A program made the translations under genes and the position numbers. Positions 38,593-46,837 of a stretch of 47,142 bases of DNA are shown piece by piece. Within the stretch, counting starts at the first letter, position 1. Every line of letters begins with the position of its first letter. This DNA comes from Colwellia sp. (GTDB taxonomy: Bacteria > Pseudomonadota > Gammaproteobacteria > Enterobacterales > Alteromonadaceae). The notes beneath the pieces are model-generated. The model was not told the origin of the DNA. It saw nothing but the letters and a program-made list of their open reading frames with translations, and did not search any database. Where the stretch lies: the NCBI GenBank assembly GCA_029938115.1, contig JAPYOP010000014.1, positions 39,133 through 86,274 of the forward strand, in the 5' to 3' direction.

Positions 38593-39787
38593 TACGAGCA
38601 AGCCTCCGTTTGATATTGCCTTGAACAACAAAGTAGTCGAACAAAGGAGCAAACAAGTTAGCGAATAAAATAGCTAACATCATGCCTTCTGGAAATGCAG
38701 GGTTTACAACACGAACAAGCACCACCATCACGCCAACTAATGCACCAAACCAGTATTTACCAGTATTAGTGAACGAAGCTGAAACGGGGTCTGTTGCCAT
38801 AAACATCATACCAAAAGCAAAACCACCAACAACTAAATGCCAATGCCAAGGCATAGCAAACATAGCATTAGTATCGCTACCAATAGCATTAAATAAGAAC
38901 GCTGTTGCAACCATACCACCAAACACACCTAAGACGATGCGCCATGAAGCAATGCCTTTATAAAGAATATAAGCACCACCTAATAAAATAGCGAATGTTG
39001 AAACTTCTCCAACAGAGCCTGGAATAAAGCCCCAAAATGCATTCCACCAATCAGCATTCATTGAATAATCAACATTGCCTTGGCTAGCTGCACTTAACAT
39101 AGTTGCACCAGAGAAACCGTCAGCAGCAACCCAAACTGTGTCGCCTGAGATTTGCGCTGGATAAGCAAAGAATAAAAACGCTCGACCCGCTAATGCAGGA
39201 TTTAAGAAGTTTTTACCTGTACCACCAAATACTTCTTTAGCAATAACAATACCAAAGGTAATACCGATAGCCACTTGCCATAAAGGGATAGTTGCTGGAA
39301 CAATCAGCGCGAATAATATAGAAGAAACGAAGAAACCTTCATTGACTTCATGACCACGCACAGCCGCAAATAATACTTCCCAAAAGCCACCAACAATAAA
39401 GGTAACAGCATAAATAGGTAGGAAGAACATGGCACCGTAGAACATCATATCAAACCAGCCAGAGCTAGCTGTTAATGTTCCGCCTAACATAGCAAACAAA
39501 GCAGTTTGCCAAGTATCAGGTATAGCATAACCAGCCACTAAAGCATCAACCGCTTGGAAACCAATATTGTACATACCAAAGAACATGGCAGGGAAAACCG
39601 CAAGCCATACCGTGATCATAATACGTTTTAAATCGATACTATCACGTACATGAGTTTTGCCTTTATTGACCATACCTGGGGTAAATAACCCTGTGGCTAC
39701 GGCTTCATAAAGTGCAAACCACTTCTGGTGTTTACCGCCTTTTTCAAAATGCGGTTCTAAATCTTCAATAAACTTTTTCAAGCCCAT
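38585..39787 (-). CDS. nqrB: NQR subunit B (Na+-translocating, covalent FMN and riboflavin)
   Basis: This 400-residue membrane subunit has ten helices and forms the Na+ pathway. The motif GFSGATML holds T229, the FMN attachment site (T236 in V. cholerae). The N-terminus [14 protein letters not shown] is typical. The ATG at 39787 has AAGGAAGG eight bases upstream, in the nqrA end; an extended start at 39820 is unlikely. It overlaps nqrC by 8 bp. Confidence 0.96.
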   Translation of the reverse strand: MGLKKFIEDLEPHFEKGGKHQKWFALYEAVATGLFTPGMVNKGKTHVRDSIDLKRIMITVWLAVFPAMFFGMYNIGFQAVDALVAGYAIPDTWQTALFAMLGGTLTASSGWFDMMFYGAMFFLPIYAVTFIVGGFWEVLFAAVRGHEVNEGFFVSSILFALIVPATIPLWQVAIGITFGIVIAKEVFGGTGKNFLNPALAGRAFLFFAYPAQISGDTVWVAADGFSGATMLSAASQGNVDYSMNADWWNAFWGFIPGSVGEVSTFAILLGGAYILYKGIASWRIVLGVFGGMVATAFLFNAIGSDTNAMFAMPWHWHLVVGGFAFGMMFMATDPVSASFTNTGKYWFGALVGVMVVLVRVVNPAFPEGMMLAILFANLFAPLFDYFVVQGNIKRRLARNV

Positions 39788-39789
39788 GA

Positions 39790-41127
39790 CTAACCTTCCT
39801 TTTCGATTGTGGTTAGGCAATCACGAAGGTACACGCCGTAATCTGTTTTGCCAGGGCAAACAAATGTACAAAGCGCTAAATCTTCTTCGTCTAGCTCTAA
39901 GGCACCAAGTTGCTGTGCTGTGTCGGTATCACCGGCAACTAAATCACGCAATAACATGGTAGGTAAAATATCTAAAGGCATAACACGTTCAAAGTTACCA
40001 ATTGGCACCATATCGCGTTCACTACCGTTAGTTGTCGTGGTCATATTGAATAATTTCTTCGGAAAGAAATGAGACATATATGCTCGGGTTACTGAGAATT
40101 TATTTGGTCCCGGATACATATAACCAACAAATTCCTTTTCTCGCCCTTCAAGAATCAATGATACTTGAACGTGATAACGGCCTAAATAACCATGTACGGC
40201 AATGGCTGTTGAGCCCATTAATAATGAACCAGAGACTACGCGTAATTCACCTGTAGTTACTTCACCAACAGTCAGTTCGGCTGTGCTTGCACCAAGTACC
40301 GTTCGAACTAAACGAGGATTCTTAGCTGCAGGGCCCGCAAGCGAAATAACACGCGTGCTATCTAATTCACCCGAAGTAAATAACTTACCGAAAGCAATTA
40401 CATCTTGATAACCTACATGCCAAACAAACTTATCGCTACTGGCCGGTCTTAAAAAGTGAATATGCGTACCCACTAAACCGGCAGGATGTTTACCCGCAAA
40501 TTCATTGACCTGTACTGCATCAGCTACCGGAATATTAGCACCCGGAGCTTTATTAACAAATACTTCGCCACTTGTTAAGCGAGATAAAATGGTTAAACCA
40601 TTTTTGAATGCTTCAGCTTGTTCACCAATAACAACTTCTGGATTAGCCGCTAATGGATTGGTATCCATTGCGCTAACAAAAATTGCAACAGCAGTAGAGT
40701 CTATCGCTGGTACTTTGCTAAATGGGCGAGTTCTAAGAGCAGTCCACAAGCCTGAATCAACTAAATTCTTTACCACGTCTTCACGTGATACTGAACCTAA
40801 TTCACTGGCTGAGTAACTGGCAAATATTTCTTGATCATAACCATCAACTTCAATGACGACAGATTGTAAAACACGTTTTTCACCACGGTTAATTTCTTTA
40901 ACAACACCGGCAGCTTGAGCTGTGAATTTAACGCCAGGATTTTTTTTATCTTCAAAAATCACCTGACCTTTTTTTACGCGATCATCCACTTTAACAAACA
41001 TGGTTGGACGCATACCCACAAACTCTTCACCGAGTGTTGCAACGGTTTTGATGGACGGACCATCATGGATTACCTGCTGAGGAGCACCTTTTACAGGAAC
41101 ATCTAAGCCTTTTTTTATTGTAATCAT
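39790..41127 (-). CDS. nqrA: NQR subunit A
   Basis: This 445-residue cytoplasmic subunit begins [17 protein letters not shown], as in V. cholerae NqrA. It contacts NqrB and bears a Rossmann-like domain without redox cofactor. The ATG at 41127 is chosen over a GTG at 41139 on family grounds; the ribosome-binding site is weak for both. It is the first gene of nqrABCDEF, the primary Na+ pump of this genome region. No clear sigma-70 promoter was seen in the 288-bp upstream gap; a candidate FNR-type box lies at its far end. Confidence 0.96.
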   Translation of the reverse strand: MITIKKGLDVPVKGAPQQVIHDGPSIKTVATLGEEFVGMRPTMFVKVDDRVKKGQVIFEDKKNPGVKFTAQAAGVVKEINRGEKRVLQSVVIEVDGYDQEIFASYSASELGSVSREDVVKNLVDSGLWTALRTRPFSKVPAIDSTAVAIFVSAMDTNPLAANPEVVIGEQAEAFKNGLTILSRLTSGEVFVNKAPGANIPVADAVQVNEFAGKHPAGLVGTHIHFLRPASSDKFVWHVGYQDVIAFGKLFTSGELDSTRVISLAGPAAKNPRLVRTVLGASTAELTVGEVTTGELRVVSGSLLMGSTAIAVHGYLGRYHVQVSLILEGREKEFVGYMYPGPNKFSVTRAYMSHFFPKKLFNMTTTTNGSERDMVPIGNFERVMPLDILPTMLLRDLVAGDTDTAQQLGALELDEEDLALCTFVCPGKTDYGVYLRDCLTTIEKEG

Positions 41128-41405
41128 AAACACTTGCACTACTTTTGATGGGAGTAAAAAATCAACGGCTTATTTATTTTAATAATTAGCATAATCTAAC
41201 TAGAAAACAGCTAAGCAATTGATTTCAGTGTATTTCAGTAAAACACTCGTTTTTTATTACTAAAAACAAATGCCCACTGACTCTAAGTTAAAAATTTCTG
41301 GCGCGAATATTACCACAAAAAGCCCTTTTTATTCTACGGTGATAAGAAACTTTTCTTTACAATTTAGACCATAGTTGCATGTTTTGCCTAAAAATTAATC
41401 ATGAG

Positions 41406-41419
41406 TTGATTTAGATCAT
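41406..41419. promoter_or_regulatory. Candidate FNR/EtrA-type box upstream of nqrA
   Basis: TTGAT-N4-ATCAT (41406-41419) matches the FNR consensus TTGAT-N4-ATCAA at 9 of 10 positions. It lies 279 bp from the nqrA start and overlaps the last codons of the hxlR-type gene, so its use is uncertain. Confidence 0.3.
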
Positions 41420-42135
41420 TTACTATCGCAAGAAATCTGCCAGTTTAATTGAGGGATTTCATCCAACGATCCAAGTTTAGACAATAGGCTTGAACATAAC
41501 CATGAAGAGAGATTATTGGCCAATTCTTTATCACCTAGAACTTTTATTTCTCTCGCTTTTACGGCTTGATCAAAGTCAGATTGACAGGTCCAAATAGAGG
41601 TCATGACAGCTAACGAGCAGTTAATGATCAAATCTACCTCAAAACCCGGATCGTTTAAGCATAAATCAACTTTACCTTCATCACTAATAAGCCACCATAA
41701 ATTAGCGCCTCTAGGTGCATCCGGATATTCAAACTGTACTACCACTTTTCTATTTGGAAATTGACTCACATCGACACTGCGCCGCATATCCCACATCAAT
41801 AAACCGGCATCAAGGTCGCCCTCACTTAAATCAGATTTTGCCCATCTGTGTCCCCATGCACCTAGTAACTCTACAACTGGTCTTAACTCTTTTCCTGCTT
41901 GTGTAAGTTGATAACTGGTTTGCCCCTTATCACCTTGCTTAATAATTATTCCGGCTTTAACTAGCTGTTTGATTCGCGTTGATAACAAAGTCGGCGACAT
42001 AGTGGGAACACCTTTTTGTAATTCACTAAAGCGAGTACTACCGGCGATAAATTCGCGCACAATAATGAGTGTCCAACGTTCACATAAAAGTTGAGTTGCT
42101 TGTGCAAGCGGGCAAAACTGACCATAAGCTTTCAT
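41416..42135 (-). CDS. HxlR-family regulator with SCP2-like C-terminal domain
   Basis: This 239-residue protein has an N-terminal winged helix of HxlR type (about 5-95): CPLAQATQLLCERWTLIIVREF, then FSELQKGVPTMSPTLLSTRIKQL. Residues of about 110-230 resemble an SCP2/sterol-carrier fold seen in some HxlR proteins, and could bind a lipid or other ligand. HxlR regulators sense aldehydes, oxidants or thiols. C8 precedes the helices and might be a redox cysteine. It diverges from the truncated haemoglobin gene with a shared control region of about 190 bp, so it may regulate that gene and itself. Confidence 0.87.
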   Translation of the reverse strand: MKAYGQFCPLAQATQLLCERWTLIIVREFIAGSTRFSELQKGVPTMSPTLLSTRIKQLVKAGIIIKQGDKGQTSYQLTQAGKELRPVVELLGAWGHRWAKSDLSEGDLDAGLLMWDMRRSVDVSQFPNRKVVVQFEYPDAPRGANLWWLISDEGKVDLCLNDPGFEVDLIINCSLAVMTSIWTCQSDFDQAVKAREIKVLGDKELANNLSSWLCSSLLSKLGSLDEIPQLNWQISCDSK

Positions 42136-42267
42136 TTAAATATCCTTTGAGAAAGAGTTTTATTTTTTCGAAAGTCGATACTTTTAACTCAGTACATTGA
42201 ACTTGATACTTTGAACTCGAAACGGCTACTACAGAATCTGTACTTCACGAATAACATTAGCAGTGCT

Positions 42268-42284
42268 ATGTTTAAATTGCACAT
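42268..42284. promoter_or_regulatory. Candidate operator dyad between hxlR-type gene and haemoglobin
   Basis: A 17-bp dyad ATGTTTAAATTGCACAT has six or seven of eight positions symmetric. It lies 40 bp before the haemoglobin start. Its outer half-sites resemble an NsrR box but the centre does not. Its regulator is unknown. Confidence 0.25.
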
Positions 42285-42323
42285 TAATTAAACAAAAACA
42301 AGTTTCTTGAAGGAGAATGGAAA

Positions 42324-42683
42324 ATGTCACTATATGAAAGACTTGGCGCCAGCGAGGGTATTGCAGCCATTGCCAATGATATTGTTGAAAACCACTTAGC
42401 CAACCCTACCATTGCCCCACGTTTTCAAAATATGAAAATGACGCCTGAACAATTAAAACATGCAGCTGCAACATTTTTTATCACAGGTACTGGTGGGCCA
42501 GAAGTTTACCAAGGTGCTGATATGCTATCAGCCCACAAAGGCATGAATATTTCTGCGTTAGAGTTTATGGCGGTATTAGATGATGCGCTTTCAGCATTGG
42601 CTAAAAACGATATTGGTCAACGTGAGCAAGAAGAAGTGTTATTTATTCTGTATAGTATGCGCGCTGATATTGTATTGGTGTAA
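42324..42683 (+). CDS. Truncated haemoglobin, group I
   Basis: This is a 119-residue 2-over-2 globin. The N-terminal SLYERLGASEGIAAI is typical of group I; the proximal heme ligand is H71 in MLSAHKGM. Such globins bind O2 or NO, with NO dioxygenase or O2 supply roles. An AGGAG site lies eight bases before the ATG. It diverges from the HxlR-type regulator. Confidence 0.94.
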   Translation: MSLYERLGASEGIAAIANDIVENHLANPTIAPRFQNMKMTPEQLKHAAATFFITGTGGPEVYQGADMLSAHKGMNISALEFMAVLDDALSALAKNDIGQREQEEVLFILYSMRADIVLV

Positions 42684-42698
42684 CTTCCAATTCTGCCT

Positions 42699-42731
42699 AA
42701 AAAAACGCCAAAGTGTTATTGCCTTGGCGTT
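42699..42731 (-). terminator. Terminator between haemoglobin gene and ABC operon
   Basis: AACGCCAA (42704-42711) and TTGGCGTT (42724-42731) pair over 8 bp. Leftward the stem is followed by seven T residues, ending the GntR-ABC operon; rightward it may end the haemoglobin transcript. Confidence 0.8.
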
Positions 42732-42744
42732 AAACCACTGATTT

Positions 42745-44121
42745 TTAAGATACTTTAAGCTTGCTATATCGGCTAAGACTATAACCAAATAATGCAATTA
42801 TAAGTGGACAAACAAAGATAAAACTCATACTAAACATTAACTCAATGTTTTCATTTTCTTTTAATAACATTGCAAAAGCAACTAATGAGATAAGACCTAT
42901 TATCATTACCCAGACAACTTTATTACTATGATCTTGCTTTGCAGCCCATGAAAAAAACATCATAGTCAAATTCACCAAACAGAATAAAGCAAGTACTAAC
43001 AATAGGTTAGTATATGTGTTCAAATTAATGTGATGAAAAATCAATGCCATTGCCCCAACAAGTACCGAAATAAATATATAAAGAGTTACTTGGTTTAAAA
43101 TGACATAAGTAATAAAACTGTTAGTAAAACTGCTAGGAGTAGCAAACCTAGGTGTTTGAGCAATACGAGCTAAAAAACTCTTTTTATTTTGAATTATTTG
43201 AAACACCGCAATAGTACCTGTACCGACAATCATGACTGGAATAAGCGTCACAAGCGTGGTAAAAAAACGATGATAACTTTCATCCACTATAAGGCCAAGC
43301 AGGCAAATTACCCCAATTGCGCATGTCCAAAGTAAATAAGCGCTCCTGCCAAAAGAATTCACGCCTTGACAGCAAATAGCAATGAGCTGTTTATTTGAGA
43401 GTTCTTTGTTAGGATTTTTTTCTGGTTTGTTTTTATTGAGCAGTTGGCGATAATAGTCAAAATTTGTATTTGACCACCATTGCGAAAATTTAGTGCGCTC
43501 ATGTAATGACACATTTTCTTGCACTGCCAGTGTTTTCTCCATACTAACATTCATCATCGCAATAAGGCGACCTACATGTGTAGTGTTACCTCTGTATTGA
43601 ATTAACTTATTCAAACAATAGTTTGCAAAGACTAAGATCAAAGGCAAACACCAAGCAAAAGCCGTCATAATACTTTTACCAGCCAAGTCAGGAGCAAAAT
43701 AATCAAAGCCTAAAGGGGCAAAAAATAAAATCCAAAAAAACACCTGAAAAATTGGCTTGTAAATCATAGCAACAAAAATAATAGCCATCAGAATCAAAAC
43801 ACTGACAAAGCCTAACCCCATAACAATGTCAGGTAATACTAGTAATGAAGGCAATAAAGCAACAATCCATATAATGATGAGGGAATTCTTTAGTTTCTGC
43901 TGATAATGAGGTAGTAATCTTGCCATGCTACTATGCGTCAATAATGGCAACCTAGTCGCGACCATCAAAAACATGATAAAGCTAATAAAGGCAATCAATG
44001 TATATAATAAATGAACCTTAGGCTCTTCGTGCATAAAAAACCTAACGCCTACTGCTATGATTACAAAAATAGCCAAAAATGAGCGATGAATCCAACCACT
44101 CAACAATGTTGAAATCATCAT
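42745..44121 (-). CDS. ABC transporter permease-like membrane protein
   Basis: This 458-residue membrane protein has about twelve hydrophobic helices in two groups separated by a soluble stretch near residues 190-240. No known permease motif is recognised. It overlaps the ABC ATPase gene by four bases and is the third gene of a GntR-ATPase-permease operon like B. subtilis ytrA-ytrB-ytrC. Systems of this layout respond to cell-wall-active compounds or export peptides. The permease call therefore depends on context. Confidence 0.75.
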   Translation of the reverse strand: MMISTLLSGWIHRSFLAIFVIIAVGVRFFMHEEPKVHLLYTLIAFISFIMFLMVATRLPLLTHSSMARLLPHYQQKLKNSLIIIWIVALLPSLLVLPDIVMGLGFVSVLILMAIIFVAMIYKPIFQVFFWILFFAPLGFDYFAPDLAGKSIMTAFAWCLPLILVFANYCLNKLIQYRGNTTHVGRLIAMMNVSMEKTLAVQENVSLHERTKFSQWWSNTNFDYYRQLLNKNKPEKNPNKELSNKQLIAICCQGVNSFGRSAYLLWTCAIGVICLLGLIVDESYHRFFTTLVTLIPVMIVGTGTIAVFQIIQNKKSFLARIAQTPRFATPSSFTNSFITYVILNQVTLYIFISVLVGAMALIFHHINLNTYTNLLLVLALFCLVNLTMMFFSWAAKQDHSNKVVWVMIIGLISLVAFAMLLKENENIELMFSMSFIFVCPLIIALFGYSLSRYSKLKVS

Positions 44122-44993
44122 AGTGTCAACTCCAAAAATATATCTTCAAGCCCCATAGGAGTGACTGTTACTTCCACCCCTTGGCTTTGCATCTTCGTCA
44201 GCCAGTTTTGATCTAACTTCGAGACAATACAGTTTTGCCCTTGCTGATGCTTTTTACAACGCAAGACATTAGGTACCTCAATTTCCACTTCATTTGTGTA
44301 GCGAATAGTAAGCTGAACAACATTCTCTTTAGTTGTATCTAAATCATCAAAGTAACAAATTTTTCCTTGCTCTAAAATCGCTACTTTATTAGCAACACGT
44401 TCAAGATCACTAACAATATGCGTTGAGAAAACAATGGTGATATTTTCATCACTAGCAAGGGTAACGATTTCTTTTAAAAATTCTCGTCTTGCTGCAGGAT
44501 CAAGTGCCGCGGCAGGTTCATCAAAAACAATTAACTCTGGCATAGGCGCTAGCGCTAAAATAATCAACACCCGTTGCACTTGCCCTGGCGATAATTCAGC
44601 TATGGTTTTTTTAGCATTAATATCCCAACGTTCAATTAATTCAGCTACTTTTTCATCTGACCATTGATGGTAAAATTGTCTTTTAAACTTAATTAAATCA
44701 CTAACTGATAACCAAGAAATTTCATCATTTTCTTGTGGTACATAACCGATTCGGCCCTTGGTTTGTGCACTTAATTGCTGATATTGCTCACCAAAAAGTG
44801 TGATTTCGCCACTATCAATTTCTTCAATATTCAGCAAACTTTTTAATAGAGTTGATTTACCTGCGCCATTTTTTCCAAGGAGGCCAACAACATCGCCTTG
44901 ATTCACTTGCCAGCTTAGTTCATTTAGCACTTGCTCTTTTTTATAAGACTTATTTAGACCATTAATCTCAATAATCGTTTTGCTAATAGACAT
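44118..44993 (-). CDS. ABC transporter ATP-binding protein
   Basis: This 291-residue cytoplasmic ATPase has Walker A GLLGKNGAGKST (37-48), the signature LSPGQVQRV, Walker B LIVFDEPAAALDP and the switch histidine STHIVSD. It belongs to the CcmA/YtrB group that pairs with polytopic permeases. A C-terminal extension of about 80 residues may dimerise or sense. It starts three bases after gntR and overlaps the permease by four. Confidence 0.92.
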   Translation of the reverse strand: MSISKTIIEINGLNKSYKKEQVLNELSWQVNQGDVVGLLGKNGAGKSTLLKSLLNIEEIDSGEITLFGEQYQQLSAQTKGRIGYVPQENDEISWLSVSDLIKFKRQFYHQWSDEKVAELIERWDINAKKTIAELSPGQVQRVLIILALAPMPELIVFDEPAAALDPAARREFLKEIVTLASDENITIVFSTHIVSDLERVANKVAILEQGKICYFDDLDTTKENVVQLTIRYTNEVEIEVPNVLRCKKHQQGQNCIVSKLDQNWLTKMQSQGVEVTVTPMGLEDIFLELTL

Positions 44994-44996
44994 AAG

Positions 44997-45398
44997 TTAC
45001 TCCTTACTCTTTTTATCTTTTTGTGCATTTTCTGTTACTAAAGCAATTATTTCTTGCTCATTAATACCCATTTGCTGAGCTTGCGTTAATAATTCTTCAA
45101 TCATTTTAGTTAACATTTTGAATTTCTCCTGCTGCGATACAGCTTCATCACGTTGCGCTACAACCATGCCCTTACCCCGTAAACGAGTTAAGTAACCACG
45201 CTCCTCAAGCAAACCATAAGCCTTAGAAACTGTCATAGGGTTCACTTCTAAATTTGTTGCTACCTGCCTAACTGAAGGCAAGTGTTCTCCTGCAGCAAAA
45301 TAACCATTGAGTACCATGCGCTCAATTTGGCTAAATAACTGTTTATATATAGGCACCCCTGAACTGGGTGAAATGGTAAATTGATCCACGAGATACAA
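44997..45398 (-). CDS. GntR-family regulator, YtrA subfamily
   Basis: This is a 133-residue short GntR protein. The winged helix (about 12-80) includes LPSVRQVATNLEVNPMTVSKAYGLLEERGYL; the C-terminal part is only about 45 residues, as in the YtrA group, and forms dimerising helices. YtrA-type proteins repress the ABC operon they head and respond to envelope stress or antibiotics. The promoter region 45423-45461 carries an inverted repeat positioned for autorepression. Confidence 0.92.
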   Translation of the reverse strand: MYLVDQFTISPSSGVPIYKQLFSQIERMVLNGYFAAGEHLPSVRQVATNLEVNPMTVSKAYGLLEERGYLTRLRGKGMVVAQRDEAVSQQEKFKMLTKMIEELLTQAQQMGINEQEIIALVTENAQKDKKSKE

Positions 45399-45422
45399 TT
45401 CCTTAACTGTCCAAGTAAACTA

Positions 45423-45461
45423 GTGTATCAATACAATAATACACCAATACAGAAAGGTCAA
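45423..45461 (-). promoter_or_regulatory. Promoter and operator of the GntR-ABC operon
   Basis: Leftward, TTGACC (45456-45461) and TATTGT (45433-45438) are separated by 17 bp. The inverted repeat GTGTAT-N10-ATACAC (45423-45444) covers the -10 box and its flank. GTGTAT/ATACAC half-sites fit YtrA-type operators, supporting autorepression. Confidence 0.65.
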
Positions 45462-45511
45462 TCTTTTTATGGATAACTTAAAAATTAGGCACGCACGCTC
45501 TTTGCCGTCAG

Positions 45512-45589
45512 GAGAATGTGCGTCCTGCATTCTCTAATAAGTCACATCCTTGTGACAACATGGCACGCGATATACCGTTCATTCTGAAC
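45512..45589. other. Array of three hairpins upstream of a terminator
   Basis: Three perfect hairpins follow each other: GAGAATG/CATTCTC (45512-45534, 9-nt loop), GTCACA/TGTGAC (45541-45556, 4-nt loop), and GTTCA/TGAAC (45577-45589, 3-nt loop). The region is richer in GC than other gaps. A strong terminator follows on the rightward side. It could be a small RNA or a structured repeat; no promoter was identified. Confidence 0.35.
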
Positions 45590-45591
45590 AC

Positions 45592-45625
45592 AAAAAAGCC
45601 GATGACAATGCATCGGCTTTTATTA
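45592..45625. terminator. Bidirectional terminator after fabV
   Basis: AAAAGCCGATG (45594-45604) and CATCGGCTTTT (45611-45621) form a perfect 11-bp stem with a 6-nt loop. T-runs lie on both outputs. It ends fabV leftward and anything transcribed through the hairpin array rightward. Confidence 0.9.
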
Positions 45626-45646
45626 GCGTTTTAGCTTATTAAAACA

Positions 45647-46837
45647 TTAACTTAAATTGTTAATTTCAACTTCAGGACTAAGATCAGCGTCATAATCAAC
45701 ACCATCAATACCAAAGCCAAATAGTTTTAAAAATTCAGCATGGTAGCCAACATAGTCAGTTAAATCGTCAATGGTTTCAGTTTCAACTGTATTCCAAATA
45801 TCGGTAACACGTTGTTGAACACTATCTTCAAGCTCTTTATAGTTTTGACGAAAGCGTCCTTGATCATCTAAGCGAGGGCTATCACTAAAAATATTTTCTT
45901 TAAATAAGTTAGCAATTTGCTCAATACAACCTTCATATGTACCATCAGCTTTCATTACCTTAAACATCGCTGAAATATAAAGTGGCATAATTGGAATAGC
46001 CGAGCTTGCTTGTGTTACTACCGCATTAAGCGAAGTAACACGTGCTTGACCATTGATGCCTGCAGTTGCCATATTAATAGCAGCGGCGGCTCTATCTAAA
46101 TCTTCTTTCGCCTTACCAATTGTTGCTTTACCGTAAATTGGCCAAGTTAACTCTTTGCCAATATAAGTATAAGCAACGGTTTTAACACCCTGTGCTAATA
46201 CGTCGGCATCTTTTAGCGCATTTAACCATAATTCCCAGTCAGCACCGCCCATAACATCAATAGTACCTTGAATCTCTTCATCATTTGCTGCTTCAACAGA
46301 AACTGAATCAATAATACGTTTTGATGTATTTAAATTTTTAGTGGTGACGCTTTGACCAATAGGTTTTAACGTTGAAGAGTAAACTTCACCGGTATCTGGA
46401 TCAGTTCTACGTGGTGATGCTAATGAATATATAACTAAATCAATTTTGCCCATATCAGCTTTAATTGTTTCAATTGTTTGCGCTTTAATCGCATGAGAAA
46501 ATGCATCGCCATTAATGTTTTTTGAGTAAACACCGGCTTCATCAGCCGCTTTTTGAAAAGCGGCTGTATTATACCAACCCGCTGAGCCAGTTTTTCTTTC
46601 TGTAGGTGGCTTTTCAAAGAAAATACCTAAAGTGCTAGCACCATGACCAAATGTTGAGGTAATACGTGAAGCTAAACCATAACCAGTTGAAGCACCGATG
46701 ACTAAAACATTTTTAGGACCATTGTCACTAGACACTTGAGCTTTAACATAAGAAATTTGCTCATTAACATGTGCTTCACAACCTGCTGGATGAGCGTTAG
46801 TACAAATAAAACCACGAATTTTTGGCTTGATTACCAT
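45647..46837 (-). CDS. fabV: Trans-2-enoyl-CoA/ACP reductase FabV
   Basis: This 396-residue enoyl reductase completes the fatty-acid elongation cycle with NADH. The N-terminus MVIKPKIRGFICTNAHP, the NADH-binding VIGASTGYGLASRI, and the catalytic Y235-x8-K244 (YGKATIGKAK) are all in place; the residue numbers equal those of Burkholderia FabV. FabV is naturally insensitive to triclosan compared with FabI. An earlier start at 46885 would add 16 residues without family support. The gene stands alone with a strong terminator. Confidence 0.96.
   Translation of the reverse strand: MVIKPKIRGFICTNAHPAGCEAHVNEQISYVKAQVSSDNGPKNVLVIGASTGYGLASRITSTFGHGASTLGIFFEKPPTERKTGSAGWYNTAAFQKAADEAGVYSKNINGDAFSHAIKAQTIETIKADMGKIDLVIYSLASPRRTDPDTGEVYSSTLKPIGQSVTTKNLNTSKRIIDSVSVEAANDEEIQGTIDVMGGADWELWLNALKDADVLAQGVKTVAYTYIGKELTWPIYGKATIGKAKEDLDRAAAAINMATAGINGQARVTSLNAVVTQASSAIPIMPLYISAMFKVMKADGTYEGCIEQIANLFKENIFSDSPRLDDQGRFRQNYKELEDSVQQRVTDIWNTVETETIDDLTDYVGYHAEFLKLFGFGIDGVDYDADLSPEVEINNLS

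Noticed and set aside
40505..40816. Plus-strand open frame opposite nqrA, and similar ones opposite thiI, nqrB and obgE
   Set aside because: They are antisense shadows with no domain, no ribosome-binding site and strong conserved genes on the other strand.
42268..42284. NsrR operator before the haemoglobin gene
   Set aside because: Only the outer half-sites fit; the central positions do not match the NsrR consensus, so only an unnamed dyad is reported.
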